This document shows, piece after piece, positions 18,771-27,647 of a stretch of DNA of 37,434 nucleotides. Under the pieces are notes generated by a model. The model saw only the letters and a program-made list of their open reading frames with translations, was not told the DNA's origin and did not search any database. Position numbers and translations under genes: made by a program. Source of the DNA: Helicobacter mesocricetorum (lineage in GTDB: Bacteria > Campylobacterota > Campylobacteria > Campylobacterales > Helicobacteraceae); contig NZ_FZPJ01000024.1 in the NCBI RefSeq assembly GCF_900198605.1, forward strand, positions 1 to 37,434. Reading direction: 5' to 3'. Each line of letters begins with the position of its first letter. Positions within the stretch are counted from its first letter, which is position 1.

Positions 18771-20035
18771 TCTTTATCTCTTAGTATCTTTGTGCCTAAT
18801 TTACTAAATTTTTCTTCTAATTTCTCATAACCTCTGTCTAAATGGTAGATTCTATGAATATTTGTCTTTCCTTTAGCTACCAATGCGGCTAAAACCAAAG
18901 CACTAGAAGCGCGTAAATCTGTTGCCATCACATCCGCCCCAAATAGCTCATAACCCCCATTAATTGTAGCCATATTCCCGTGTAAAGAAATATTTGCCCC
19001 CATTCTTTGTAATTCACTAACATGCATAAAGCGATTTTCAAACAATCTCTCTTGAATAATACTAGCTCCCTCACATTGAGTTGCTAATGCCATAAATTGC
19101 GCTTGCATATCAGTAGGAAACCCGGGGTATTCAGCAGTAGAGACTTCAAAAGGTTGAAATTTATTCGTCGGATAAATCGTAATAGAATCTTGATTAAAGG
19201 TAAGCTTAAAACCTATCTCTTGAAGTTTTGAAATAATAGCTCCCAAATGTGAGGGATTAACTTGATGCAAAGTAATTTGAGAGTTTGTAATAGCACCCGC
19301 ACATAAATAAGTCCCCGCTTCAATCCTATCAGGAATAACGCAAATATTTTTAGGCAATTCTAAAGCCTCTCCTCCACTTCCATAAATCTCTACCTCATCA
19401 CCACCAATACCTTTAATATCTATTCCACTCGCTTTTAAAACCTCGCAAAGCTGAATCACTTCTGGCTCTTTTGCAAGATTAATAATTTTGGTTTTTCCTT
19501 TAGCCATAGCTGCTGCCATTAAGATATTTTCGCTACCCGTAACCGTGATTTTATCAAAATTAATCACCGCTCCTTTCAATCCCTCTTTTGCTTCTGCAAC
19601 AATATATCCCCCTTCAATATGTATCTTAGCACCCATTTTTTCTAATGCCTTAATATGTAAATCTACCGGTCTAGCACCAATAGCGCAACCACCCGGCAAA
19701 CTCACCTCACAATACCTAAATCTTCCCAAAAGTGGTCCAAGCACCAAAATAGAAGCACGCATTTTGCGCACAATATCATAAGTAGCTTTGGTATTGTGAA
19801 TCTTTGGAATTCTTAGTGCTGTTGTATGAGTATCTAAAAATTCAACTTCACACCCAAGCATTTCTAAAAGTGAAAAAAAAGTTTTTATATCTACAACATT
19901 AGGCAAATTTTCTAAAATCACGCGTTCTTTGCTTAACAAGCTTAATGCAATAAGTGGCAAAGCAGAATTTTTCGCACCTGAAATGCTAATAGAACCTTGC
20001 AATCTCTTGCCACCTTCAACACATAAAAAGTCCAT
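18767..20035 (-). CDS. murA: UDP-N-acetylglucosamine 1-carboxyvinyltransferase
   Basis: MurA transfers enolpyruvate from PEP to UDP-GlcNAc, the first committed step of peptidoglycan synthesis. The 422-residue protein has the conserved K22-N23 pair in SGAKNSALP and the catalytic cysteine C117 in [15 protein letters not shown]. Cys at this position, rather than Asp, is the form normally inhibited by fosfomycin. It lies 9 bp after the small membrane-protein gene and overlaps rsmH by 4 bp. The galU-membrane protein-murA order is the same as in H. pylori. Confidence 0.98.
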   Translation of the reverse strand: MDFLCVEGGKRLQGSISISGAKNSALPLIALSLLSKERVILENLPNVVDIKTFFSLLEMLGCEVEFLDTHTTALRIPKIHNTKATYDIVRKMRASILVLGPLLGRFRYCEVSLPGGCAIGARPVDLHIKALEKMGAKIHIEGGYIVAEAKEGLKGAVINFDKITVTGSENILMAAAMAKGKTKIINLAKEPEVIQLCEVLKASGIDIKGIGGDEVEIYGSGGEALELPKNICVIPDRIEAGTYLCAGAITNSQITLHQVNPSHLGAIISKLQEIGFKLTFNQDSITIYPTNKFQPFEVSTAEYPGFPTDMQAQFMALATQCEGASIIQERLFENRFMHVSELQRMGANISLHGNMATINGGYELFGADVMATDLRASSALVLAALVAKGKTNIHRIYHLDRGYEKLEEKFSKLGTKILRDKE

Positions 20036-20044
20036 ATCCTTACC

Positions 20045-20491
20045 CTACTTTTTCTTTTTTTCACTCTCTCTAGTTTTGAGTGCTGAACCAATTGTTGTTT
20101 CGATTTCTTTCTTAAAATTTGGATTGCTTTTTACCAATTCTTCCCTATGACGCACTACATTATCAATATCCACAGAACTACAAAGTGCAAATGCAGAAAT
20201 AAAATCCATTCTGCCTTGGTATTCTTTACTCTCTTTTGAGATATCACCAAAAGGGATAAAATAACGCGTAAAAGCATCTAAAATCTCTTGAGTAACTTCT
20301 GCTGTTGGCGCACCTTTTAATACAGAAATCAAATAATCAATATTTTTAAATTTCGCTTCTCTATTCTTTTGATTCTCTAATGAATCTCTTATTTTTTCAT
20401 AAACAACAAAAGCAACACAAAGAATTATAAAAGGAAATAAAGCAACCAATAAAAGACACCAAATAAAAATGTAGAAATCCAGACTATACAC
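20045..20491 (-). CDS. conserved membrane-anchored protein between galU and murA
   Basis: This is a 148-residue protein of unknown function. Residues 5-31 form one hydrophobic membrane helix. The rest is soluble and helical, with ISVLKGAPTAEVTQEILDAF and FISAFALCSSVDIDNVVRHR as the most structured stretches, and ends in a lysine-rich tail. The start is GTG, sharing a base with the galU stop (TAGTG), with AAGGA 5 nt upstream, so it is coupled to galU. I recall an H. pylori gene of similar size at the same place, which argues for a lineage-conserved role, perhaps in envelope synthesis. Confidence 0.75.
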   Translation of the reverse strand: MYSLDFYIFIWCLLLVALFPFIILCVAFVVYEKIRDSLENQKNREAKFKNIDYLISVLKGAPTAEVTQEILDAFTRYFIPFGDISKESKEYQGRMDFISAFALCSSVDIDNVVRHREELVKSNPNFKKEIETTIGSALKTRESEKKKK

Positions 20492-21318
20492 TAGTTTCCT
20501 TGAAACTTTTGATAAAAAACATTTGTTGCTCTAACAAAGCCATCTATACTCCCACAATCATAACGTTTTCCTTTAAACTTATAGGCTAACACCATACCTT
20601 TCTTGCATTGTTCCAAAAGTGCATCGGTAATTTGAATCTCTCCATTTTTGCCCGGTTTTGTCTCTCTTAAAATATCAAAAATATCAGGCGTTAAAATATA
20701 CCTTCCAATAATAGCTAAATTACTAGGGGCTTCCTCTTTAGAAGGTTTTTCTATCATATTATCCACCATAAAGACATCATCCCCCACTTCTCTACCATCA
20801 ATAACACCATACTTACTAATTTCTTCTAAAGCAACTTCTTCTACGGCAACAATTGAACAGCGATATTTCTCATAAATTCTACACATTTGCAAAAGCACTC
20901 CATAGTCTTGACCATTATCACATAAATCATCGCTCAAAATAACAGCAAAAGATTCATTACCGACGAGATTTTCTGCTGTTAAAATAGCATCTCCTAAACC
21001 TTTCATCTCCATTTGTCGCGTATAGGCAAAAGTGCATTTCTCCAGAAGCATTCGTATTTCTTTAAGATAATTCTCCTTGCTTGTCCCTTTAATTTGATGT
21101 TCTAATTCATAACTAATATCAAAATGATCCTCTAAAGCTCTTTTGCCCCTCCCTGTAACAATCACCATATTTACAATACCCGCTTCAATAGCCTCTTCTA
21201 CACCATATTGTATAAGGGGTTTATTAAGTATTGGCAACATCTCTTTGGGAATTGCCTTAGTGGCGGGTAAAAAACGTGTGCCATAACCAGCAGCTGGAAA
21301 CAAACATTTTTTAATCAT
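20491..21318 (-). CDS. galU: UTP-glucose-1-phosphate uridylyltransferase
   Basis: GalU makes UDP-glucose for lipopolysaccharide and other glycans. The 275-residue protein begins with the nucleotidyltransferase signature FPAAGYGTRFLPATKAIPKEM and has the QYGVEEAIEAG, ILSDDLCDN (metal-binding Asp) and EKPSKEEAPSNLAIIGRY segments of the family. It follows the DUF815-type ATPase gene by 10 bp and is coupled to the downstream membrane-protein gene. Confidence 0.96.
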   Translation of the reverse strand: MIKKCLFPAAGYGTRFLPATKAIPKEMLPILNKPLIQYGVEEAIEAGIVNMVIVTGRGKRALEDHFDISYELEHQIKGTSKENYLKEIRMLLEKCTFAYTRQMEMKGLGDAILTAENLVGNESFAVILSDDLCDNGQDYGVLLQMCRIYEKYRCSIVAVEEVALEEISKYGVIDGREVGDDVFMVDNMIEKPSKEEAPSNLAIIGRYILTPDIFDILRETKPGKNGEIQITDALLEQCKKGMVLAYKFKGKRYDCGSIDGFVRATNVFYQKFQGN

Positions 21319-21328
21319 TCTCGCTCCT

Positions 21329-22090
21329 TCATAAAGATTCTATTAAACCGCTTTGATAAAGTTTAAAAAATTGTTTAGCAATTCTTGGGCTTTTAGACCC
21401 TTTTTGGATAGCATAATTTATGGCTTTTTGTTGAATATGTTGAAATTCATTATAAATATTAGCCTTTTTAAAATATTGCGCTAAAACTTCCAAATATTCT
21501 TTATGCCCATAACTATAAAAACCTATGCACAATGGGAATCTATCACTAAGGGCTATCTTATCATCATCCCCTTCAAAGCCAAAAATTTCATTCTCATCGT
21601 GGAATTGTTGCAGTAAATGCCGTCTATTAGAGGTAGCATAAATTAAAATGTTTTTAGGGAATGCTTCAATACTACCTTCTAAAAATGTTTTTAAAGCCTT
21701 ATATTCTTTCTCATCTCTATCAAAGCTCAAATCATCACAAAAAATAATAAACTTATAAGGTTTATTCCTCAAATAATCAAAAATCTCAGGAATCATTTCT
21801 AAATCTTGTTTTAAAATCTGTAAAACCCTTAAGCCCTCCTTTGCATATTTACCCAAAAGGGCTTTAATCAGTGAAGATTTCCCACAACCTCTGGCTCCCC
21901 ACAAAAGAACATTCACAGATTCTCTATTATCAAGAAAAGATTGAGTATTTTGGCATAACAATGCAATCTCCCGATCTAAACCCACAAATTCTTCAAAAGC
22001 AACAAAGTCTATCTCTTGGATGCAATGCAAATAGCCACCACTGCGATAAATACTCGCCAAATATTTATCAAACTCCCAATTTAATTCCAT
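21329..22090 (-). CDS. DUF815-type AAA+ ATPase
   Basis: This 253-residue P-loop ATPase has Walker A GARGCGKS at 65-72 and Walker B FIIFCDD at about 114-120. A sensor-1-like TSNRRHLL stretch is at about 152-159, and a helical lid ends the protein. The layout matches the DUF815 family, whose members have no firmly established role. It starts 1 bp after the clpA stop, so it belongs to the clpS-clpA unit and precedes galU. A role as a remodelling factor or adaptor near ClpAP is an inference from this position. Confidence 0.8.
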   Translation of the reverse strand: MELNWEFDKYLASIYRSGGYLHCIQEIDFVAFEEFVGLDREIALLCQNTQSFLDNRESVNVLLWGARGCGKSSLIKALLGKYAKEGLRVLQILKQDLEMIPEIFDYLRNKPYKFIIFCDDLSFDRDEKEYKALKTFLEGSIEAFPKNILIYATSNRRHLLQQFHDENEIFGFEGDDDKIALSDRFPLCIGFYSYGHKEYLEVLAQYFKKANIYNEFQHIQQKAINYAIQKGSKSPRIAKQFFKLYQSGLIESL

Positions 22091-22091
22091 A

Positions 22092-24290
22092 TTAGTTACT
22101 TTTTTTAATTCTACTTATTAGTCTTTCTTTTTCTTTAGAATATTCAAAAATAATCTCCCCTCCTTTATTCAAATCACCAAACAACATCAAATCACTTAAA
22201 ATATTTTTAATCTCTTTTTGCACAACTAAACTTAGAGGTCTAGCACCCAATTCTTCATTAAAACCTTTTTGGGCTAGATATTCTTTAGCACTTTTTTGTA
22301 AAACAACTTTAACATTTTTCTCTATAATTTGAAGATTCAAATCGGAAATATTTTTATCCACAATCTTCAAAATTTCTTTTTGGCTAAGGGGATTAAAGGC
22401 AATAATCGCATCAAGTCTATTGCGAAATTCTGGGGAAAAACTCTCTTTAATAGCGCGATTAAACTTCATTGTAGAATCTTGAGTAAATCCCAAAATAGGA
22501 GATTCTTTAGAGCCAACATTAGAAGTCATAATCAAAATAACAGACGAAAAATCACTGCTTATACCATCATTATCTGTTAATTTAGCATAATCCATCACTT
22601 GTAAAAAAATATTCAAAACATCAGGATGCGCCTTTTCTATCTCATCTAGCAACAAAAGAGTATGAGGATTTTTTTTAATCATCTCTGTTAAAATCCCCCC
22701 TCTTTCATACCCAACATATCCTGCTGGAGCTCCTATTAATTGAGAAGTTGAATGCTTCTCCATATATTCACTCATATCAAGCCGTTCAAAGTTTATCCCT
22801 AAAGCCTTTGCTAACTCCTTGGCAAGTTCAGTTTTACCAACTCCACTTGGACCACTAAAAAGAAAAGAACCAATAGGCTTATTAGGAGGATTTAATCCTG
22901 CCTTATTGCGTTTTAACGCCGTTACAATCTCTTCAATAGCTAAATCTTGCCCATAGATTCTAGCCTTTAGGTGTTTATCTAAATGCTTTAATAATCCCTT
23001 GTCATTTTTTGTAGCTTCAATTTCAGGAATTTTTGCCATTTTTGCAACCATTTGTTTGATAGAATCCAAACTCACCCTACCATTCTTACCTTGCAATTTA
23101 TAACTAGCCCCCACTTCATCGATAATATCAATAGCCTTATCAGGCAAAAATCTATCGTGCAAATACCTTATAGAGAGTTCAGTAGCAAGCTTTAAGGCTT
23201 CTTTAGTATAAACAACATTATGAAATGCCTCATAATACTTCTTCACACCCTCTAAAATCAAAATCGTTTCTTCTTCTGTGGGTTCATCAACATCAATCTT
23301 AGCAAAACGACGAGATAATGCTTTATCTCTATCTAAAAAATTACGATATTCAGCATAAGTACTAGCACCAATACACCTTAATTTACCACTCCCAAGCATC
23401 GGCTTTAATAAATTACTTGCGTCCATACTTCCATTGTTTGTAGAACCTGCTCCAACAAGCATATGAATTTCATCAATAAATAAAATAACATTGCCCCTTG
23501 CTAAAACTTCATCACTTAGAGCTTTAATGCGTTTTTCAAAATCCCCTCTGTATTTTGTTCCTGCTACTAATGCACCAATATTTAATGAAAAAAGCTCCAC
23601 ACCAAATAAAGGATTATCTTTTTGGTTTAATTGGATAGCTAATCCCTCCACTACTGCGGTTTTACCAACTCCTGGTTCACCAACTAATAAAGGATTATTT
23701 TTCTTTTTGCGCAATAAAACCTCAAAAGTGCGCTTAATTTCTTTATCTCTCCCAATTATTGGATCTATTTTCCCATCTTTGGCTTCTTGAGTGAGATTAA
23801 TGCAATATTTTTCTAAAAGATTCCCCTCTTGTGGTAAATCCCTTTTATCTTGAGCAAACAAACCTTGATGTTCTGTAATATACTCTAAGATATTTAAACG
23901 CGAAATACCTTGATTATGTAATACCTTAGAACAAAAAGCTTTATCCTCTTCTAAGATGGCTGCTAATAAATCTCCCACTTGCGCTTCTTTCCTTTGTGAA
24001 CCCCTTACATGATTAATCATAATCTCTATAACACGAGTAACTGCTAAAGTTTCTATGGGCATCTCGCCACGATTCTGGTGTTTTTGGAGATGATTTAACA
24101 AATAAGCTTCAATTTGTTCCCTAATTGTTTCCACATTTCCTCCACACTCTTGCAATGTTTTAACAATCTTTGGATTACTCAAGAGGGCGTGGAATAGATG
24201 TTCTAAAGTTAAATATTCGTGTCCTAAATCTTTAGCATTATTTTGCGCACTTTTTAAAATAAAATTCAATTCTCTACTAATTTCTATCAT
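22092..24290 (-). CDS. clpA: ATP-dependent Clp protease ATP-binding subunit ClpA
   Basis: ClpA is a double-ring AAA+ unfoldase that feeds substrates to ClpP. The 732-residue protein has the Clp N-domain (1-145), D1 with Walker A GEPGVGKT (204-211) and Walker B LFIDE (270-274), and D2 with Walker A GPSGVGKT (480-487) and Walker B LLLLDE (546-551). The loop ILGFTQ at 599-604 corresponds to the IGL/IGF ClpP-docking loop. There is no long middle domain as in ClpB. It follows clpS by 9 bp. Confidence 0.96.
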   Translation of the reverse strand: MIEISRELNFILKSAQNNAKDLGHEYLTLEHLFHALLSNPKIVKTLQECGGNVETIREQIEAYLLNHLQKHQNRGEMPIETLAVTRVIEIMINHVRGSQRKEAQVGDLLAAILEEDKAFCSKVLHNQGISRLNILEYITEHQGLFAQDKRDLPQEGNLLEKYCINLTQEAKDGKIDPIIGRDKEIKRTFEVLLRKKKNNPLLVGEPGVGKTAVVEGLAIQLNQKDNPLFGVELFSLNIGALVAGTKYRGDFEKRIKALSDEVLARGNVILFIDEIHMLVGAGSTNNGSMDASNLLKPMLGSGKLRCIGASTYAEYRNFLDRDKALSRRFAKIDVDEPTEEETILILEGVKKYYEAFHNVVYTKEALKLATELSIRYLHDRFLPDKAIDIIDEVGASYKLQGKNGRVSLDSIKQMVAKMAKIPEIEATKNDKGLLKHLDKHLKARIYGQDLAIEEIVTALKRNKAGLNPPNKPIGSFLFSGPSGVGKTELAKELAKALGINFERLDMSEYMEKHSTSQLIGAPAGYVGYERGGILTEMIKKNPHTLLLLDEIEKAHPDVLNIFLQVMDYAKLTDNDGISSDFSSVILIMTSNVGSKESPILGFTQDSTMKFNRAIKESFSPEFRNRLDAIIAFNPLSQKEILKIVDKNISDLNLQIIEKNVKVVLQKSAKEYLAQKGFNEELGARPLSLVVQKEIKNILSDLMLFGDLNKGGEIIFEYSKEKERLISRIKKSN

Positions 24291-24299
24291 TGCTCTACT

Positions 24300-24608
24300 C
24301 TAAATCTTTTCTAAAATTGCTCGTAAAGGAAATTCACTTTCTTTAGCTTTTTTTCTAACTTGCATAACTTTTGTTTCAGCAATATCATAAGGATAAACAC
24401 CACAAACACCTTTACCATTATGATGAATTTGTAGCATTAAATTTAAGGATTCTTCCAAATTTTTATGAAAAATTACCTGCAATACCTCCATTACAAACTC
24501 TTGTGTCGTATAATCATCATTTAGTAAAATCACTTTATAACGTGTAGGTTCTTGAATCTTCTCTAATACTTCCGTATTATTTTCAAGCTGTGTTTGCTGC
24601 TTTGGCAA
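24300..24608 (-). CDS. clpS: ATP-dependent Clp protease adaptor ClpS
   Basis: ClpS delivers N-end-rule substrates to ClpA. The core has YKVILLNDDYTTQEFV with the Asn-Asp pair that binds the N-degron amine, followed by an IHHNGKGVCGVYPYDIAETK segment that holds the third, histidine ligand. I place the start at the TTG at 24606-24608 (102 residues). It has AAAGGA correctly spaced upstream and leaves about 28 nt of leader after the -10 box. A TTG nine codons earlier would make the transcript nearly leaderless. No in-frame ATG exists before the core domain. Confidence 0.93.
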   Translation of the reverse strand: MPKQQTQLENNTEVLEKIQEPTRYKVILLNDDYTTQEFVMEVLQVIFHKNLEESLNLMLQIHHNGKGVCGVYPYDIAETKVMQVRKKAKESEFPLRAILEKI

Positions 24609-24642
24609 TATTTTTCCTTTCAATTTCAATCTCAAAGTAGAA

Positions 24643-24648
24643 ATTATA
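24643..24648 (-). promoter_or_regulatory. putative -10 box for clpS-clpA
   Basis: The minus strand reads TATAAT, inside GTTATAATTT, in the 68-bp gap between the isochorismatase-family gene and the chosen clpS start. It would give clpSA and the downstream ATPase their own start of transcription. Confidence 0.5.
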
Positions 24649-24676
24649 ACATTTTTATAAGCCTCTATTTTAAGAG

Positions 24677-25237
24677 TTAATCTTTTACTAATGCACTAAT
24701 AGCTTTGAAGTTTTCCTCTTTACAATGCAACATAGAAGAAAAGAATAAAGTTTCACTACTTATAATCCTAACCCCTGCATTTCTTAATTCTTGTATAGCC
24801 AAGTGATGATGCGATAAATCTCGCGAACTACAAGAATCTTCTACGACATAAGTTTCAAAACCTCTTTGTTTGGCATCAATAGCACTCTCACGCACACACA
24901 CATGGCTTTCAATCCCAAAAATTACTAAAGCTTGTATTTTTGATTCTTGTAAGCAATGGCAAAATCTTTTTTCTCCAAAAGCACTAAAAGAAAGCTTTTC
25001 CAAAGGCTCTATACTAGATTGCACAACACTTTTACCCAAGCCTTTTGGGTATTGCTCTAAAACAAAAGTTTTAAATCCTAGAATCTCTGAGGCTTTTAGA
25101 AGTCTATTTGCGTTTTTTAGCAACCTCTCTTGCTCTTGCATAACCCTAAAAAGCCTTTCTTGAATATCAACACAAACAAAAGCTGTTTTTTCTCTCTTTA
25201 AGGAAGGTTCTGTTTTTAAATCATAACTAACTTGCAT
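24677..25237 (-). CDS. isochorismatase-family cysteine hydrolase
   Basis: This 186-residue protein has the isochorismatase/nicotinamidase-like fold with the catalytic triad visible: D24 in CVDIQERL, K81 in the KLSFSAF segment and C114 in GIESHVCVRESA. It also has the cis-peptide-type GIESHVCV turn and a C-terminal VVEDSCSSRD strand typical of YcaC-like hydrolases. The substrate is not evident; nicotinamide, ureidoacrylate or others are possible. The ATG has AAGGAG 6 nt upstream. It lies between the radical SAM gene and clpS with 40-90-bp gaps and no obvious functional partner. Confidence 0.85.
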   Translation of the reverse strand: MQVSYDLKTEPSLKREKTAFVCVDIQERLFRVMQEQERLLKNANRLLKASEILGFKTFVLEQYPKGLGKSVVQSSIEPLEKLSFSAFGEKRFCHCLQESKIQALVIFGIESHVCVRESAIDAKQRGFETYVVEDSCSSRDLSHHHLAIQELRNAGVRIISSETLFFSSMLHCKEENFKAISALVKD

Positions 25238-25299
25238 CCGTATCTCCTTTTAATATTACGATGATAAAGCGAATCGGCTTATAATGCCTTTAAATATAA

Positions 25300-26262
25300 T
25301 TAATACTCAATGCCAGATTTTTTTAAAGCTTCGCGAATGCTACGCATTTGGATATTTTTATCAAAACACCATTTAGGGGCTAACAATGTATCATTCCTTA
25401 CACCAGCACTTACTCTATGAATCACCGTATTTTGAGAGATTATTCTTAAAGATTCCACAATAATATCAATATATTCCCTAAGTGTAATAGGTTGATATTC
25501 TCCTTTATGATACATTTGCGCTAAGGCTGTTTTTTCAATCACATAAAGAGGATGAACTTTTATGCCATCACTCCCCCACTCTAACACGGTCTTTAGACTA
25601 TGCAACATCATTTCCTTAGTTTCTTTAGGCAAACCATAGATAATATGGGAACAAACCTTTAAACCTCTCTTTTTTGTTTCATTAATCCAGTATTCCATTC
25701 CCTCTGTGCTATGTCCTCGATTAATAAAGGCTAATGTCTCATCATAAACAGATTGTATCCCATATTCTACCCAAATCTCCTGCCCTTTTGTTTTTTGCAA
25801 AGTAGCTAAAAAATCTAAAAGCTCTAAATTCACACTATCGGTTCTAGTTCCAATAGACATTCCTACAACATTTGGGAGCTGAAGAGCTTGTGTGTAGAGT
25901 TTTTGTAACGTAGAAAAAGGGGCATAAGTGTTGGTAAAAGATTGAAAATATATCATATAACGTTCGATACCAAATTTATTTTTATGAAAATCACTTTGCC
26001 ATTTATATTGATTATGAAGTTGCTGAAGTTGCGTTTGCAATAAAGGATTTTCTTGCATATTAGGATTCATTTTTAAAGCTACTTTTGGTTCATATTCTAA
26101 TGTAGGAGAAAAACTCTCATTTTTACAAAAAATACATCCACCCCTTGCAACAGTCCCATCAATATTAGGACAAGTAAATCCCGCAAGTGCTATAGGTATC
26201 TTCCTCACCTTTTGCCCAAAGCGACGTTTGCAGTAACGTCCAAAAGTTAGCATTTGTTTCAT
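25300..26262 (-). CDS. radical SAM protein, YhcC/TIGR01212 family
   Basis: This 320-residue radical SAM protein has its cluster cysteines in CPNIDGTVARGGCIFC (C31, C43, C46), the unusual long spacing of the YhcC family. The start TFGRYCKRRFGQKVRK and the SIGTRTDS and YGIQS segments also fit. The family's reaction is not established, though a role in tRNA or other RNA modification has been suggested because of similarity to Elp3-type proteins. The first of two nearby ATGs is used; it has AAAGG 6 nt upstream. It follows purF by 9 bp. Confidence 0.88.
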   Translation of the reverse strand: MKQMLTFGRYCKRRFGQKVRKIPIALAGFTCPNIDGTVARGGCIFCKNESFSPTLEYEPKVALKMNPNMQENPLLQTQLQQLHNQYKWQSDFHKNKFGIERYMIYFQSFTNTYAPFSTLQKLYTQALQLPNVVGMSIGTRTDSVNLELLDFLATLQKTKGQEIWVEYGIQSVYDETLAFINRGHSTEGMEYWINETKKRGLKVCSHIIYGLPKETKEMMLHSLKTVLEWGSDGIKVHPLYVIEKTALAQMYHKGEYQPITLREYIDIIVESLRIISQNTVIHRVSAGVRNDTLLAPKWCFDKNIQMRSIREALKKSGIEY

Positions 26263-26271
26263 ACCATACCT

Positions 26272-27639
26272 TTATAAGATATATTTACCATCAAAACAAG
26301 CTTGACAGAATTTATAATCTTTTAAGCCAACACTACGTTGTAATCCCTCCAATGAAAGAAAGGATAAGGAATCCGCACCGATAAATTTACACACTTCTTC
26401 ATTGCTCATTTTTGCGCTAATAAGCTCCGAAACATTTGGGGTATCAACACCATAATAACAGGGAGAAATTGTGGGTGGAGAAGAAATTTTCATATGCACT
26501 TCCTTTGCCCCACAATCCCTTAAAATTTTCACAATCTGCTTACTTGTCGTCCCTCTAACTATAGAGTCATCAATAACTATAATGCGTTTATTTTCAATAA
26601 GTTCTTTAATCGGATTTAATTTTAATTTAACCTTTAACTCTCTAATCTGTTGTGTGGGTTCAATAAAGGTCCTCCCAATATAGTGATTCCTAATAATCCC
26701 TAATTCAAAAGGGATACCACTTTTTTGAGAATACCCAATAGCAGCAGCCACTCCACTATCTGGTACAGGAATTACCAAATCCGCTTCGATAGGATTTTCA
26801 CAGGCTAATTCTTCACCCATAGCCTTCCTGATGTTATAAACCACATTCCCATAAATATGGCTATCTGGTCTTGCAAAATAAACATATTCAAACACACAAG
26901 GATAAGGATTAGGAGGGAGAATATTATGACTTTGCACTCCCTCTTCTGAAAAGACTAGCATCTCACCTGGTTCAACATCACGCAAATATTTAGCACCCAC
27001 TAAATCAAAGGCACAAGTTTCACTAGCTACAATATAACCTTTACTGCCATCTGGATTCTTAATCTCCCCAAAACTTAAAGGACGAAATCCATTACAATCT
27101 CGTATAACAAACATCTTTTTACGACTAAGTATAATAAAACAAAAAGCACCCTTAAGACGCAAAATTGCTTCTTTAATCCTATCTACAAGATTTTCTTGCT
27201 TGGCTCTTGCTATTAAATGGATAAGATTTTCGGTATCCATATGACTCTGAAAAATTGCGCCATCCCTGATAAGCTCTTCTTTAATCTCTTTAGCATTGGT
27301 TAAATTTCCATTATGCACAATAGCTATTTGCCCTAAATCATAACGAGCAAATATAGGTTGCGCATCTGCCATAGAATCCTCACCAGCAGTAGAGTAACGA
27401 TTATGCCCTATGGCACTAAATCCTTTGAGTTTATTTAAAGATTCATTGTCAAAAACCTCTGTTACTAATCCCTGCTTTTTGATAGTAACAATTTTTTCTC
27501 CATTGGAAGAGGAAATGCCTGTCGCTTCCTGTCCGCGATGTTGCATAGCAAAAAGTGAATAATATGTCATACTAGCAGCATTTGCTACATTATAAACACC
27601 CACTACTGCGCATTCTTCTTTCCAATCTTTATTTTCCAC
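26272..27639 (-). CDS. purF: amidophosphoribosyltransferase
   Basis: PurF makes phosphoribosylamine from PRPP and glutamine, opening de novo purine synthesis. The glutaminase nucleophile is the Cys of EECAVVGVYN, preceded by a short propeptide (9 residues with the chosen start). The PRPP motif is IVIDDSIVRGTTS. Four cysteines at the places used by Bacillus PurF (about 248, 394, 445, 448) imply a [4Fe-4S] cluster and propeptide processing. I chose the GTG at 27637-27639, with GAGG 6 nt upstream. A TTG at 27649-27651 overlaps the dapB stop but lacks a Shine-Dalgarno. H. pylori, as I recall, lacks purF. Confidence 0.93.
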   Translation of the reverse strand: MENKDWKEECAVVGVYNVANAASMTYYSLFAMQHRGQEATGISSSNGEKIVTIKKQGLVTEVFDNESLNKLKGFSAIGHNRYSTAGEDSMADAQPIFARYDLGQIAIVHNGNLTNAKEIKEELIRDGAIFQSHMDTENLIHLIARAKQENLVDRIKEAILRLKGAFCFIILSRKKMFVIRDCNGFRPLSFGEIKNPDGSKGYIVASETCAFDLVGAKYLRDVEPGEMLVFSEEGVQSHNILPPNPYPCVFEYVYFARPDSHIYGNVVYNIRKAMGEELACENPIEADLVIPVPDSGVAAAIGYSQKSGIPFELGIIRNHYIGRTFIEPTQQIRELKVKLKLNPIKELIENKRIIVIDDSIVRGTTSKQIVKILRDCGAKEVHMKISSPPTISPCYYGVDTPNVSELISAKMSNEEVCKFIGADSLSFLSLEGLQRSVGLKDYKFCQACFDGKYIL

Positions 27640-27647
27640 TAGAAACC

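Noticed and set aside
24609-24635. Upstream TTG start for clpS
   Set aside because: It lies within about 10 nt of the -10 box, which would make the message nearly leaderless, and the AAAGGA fits the later TTG.
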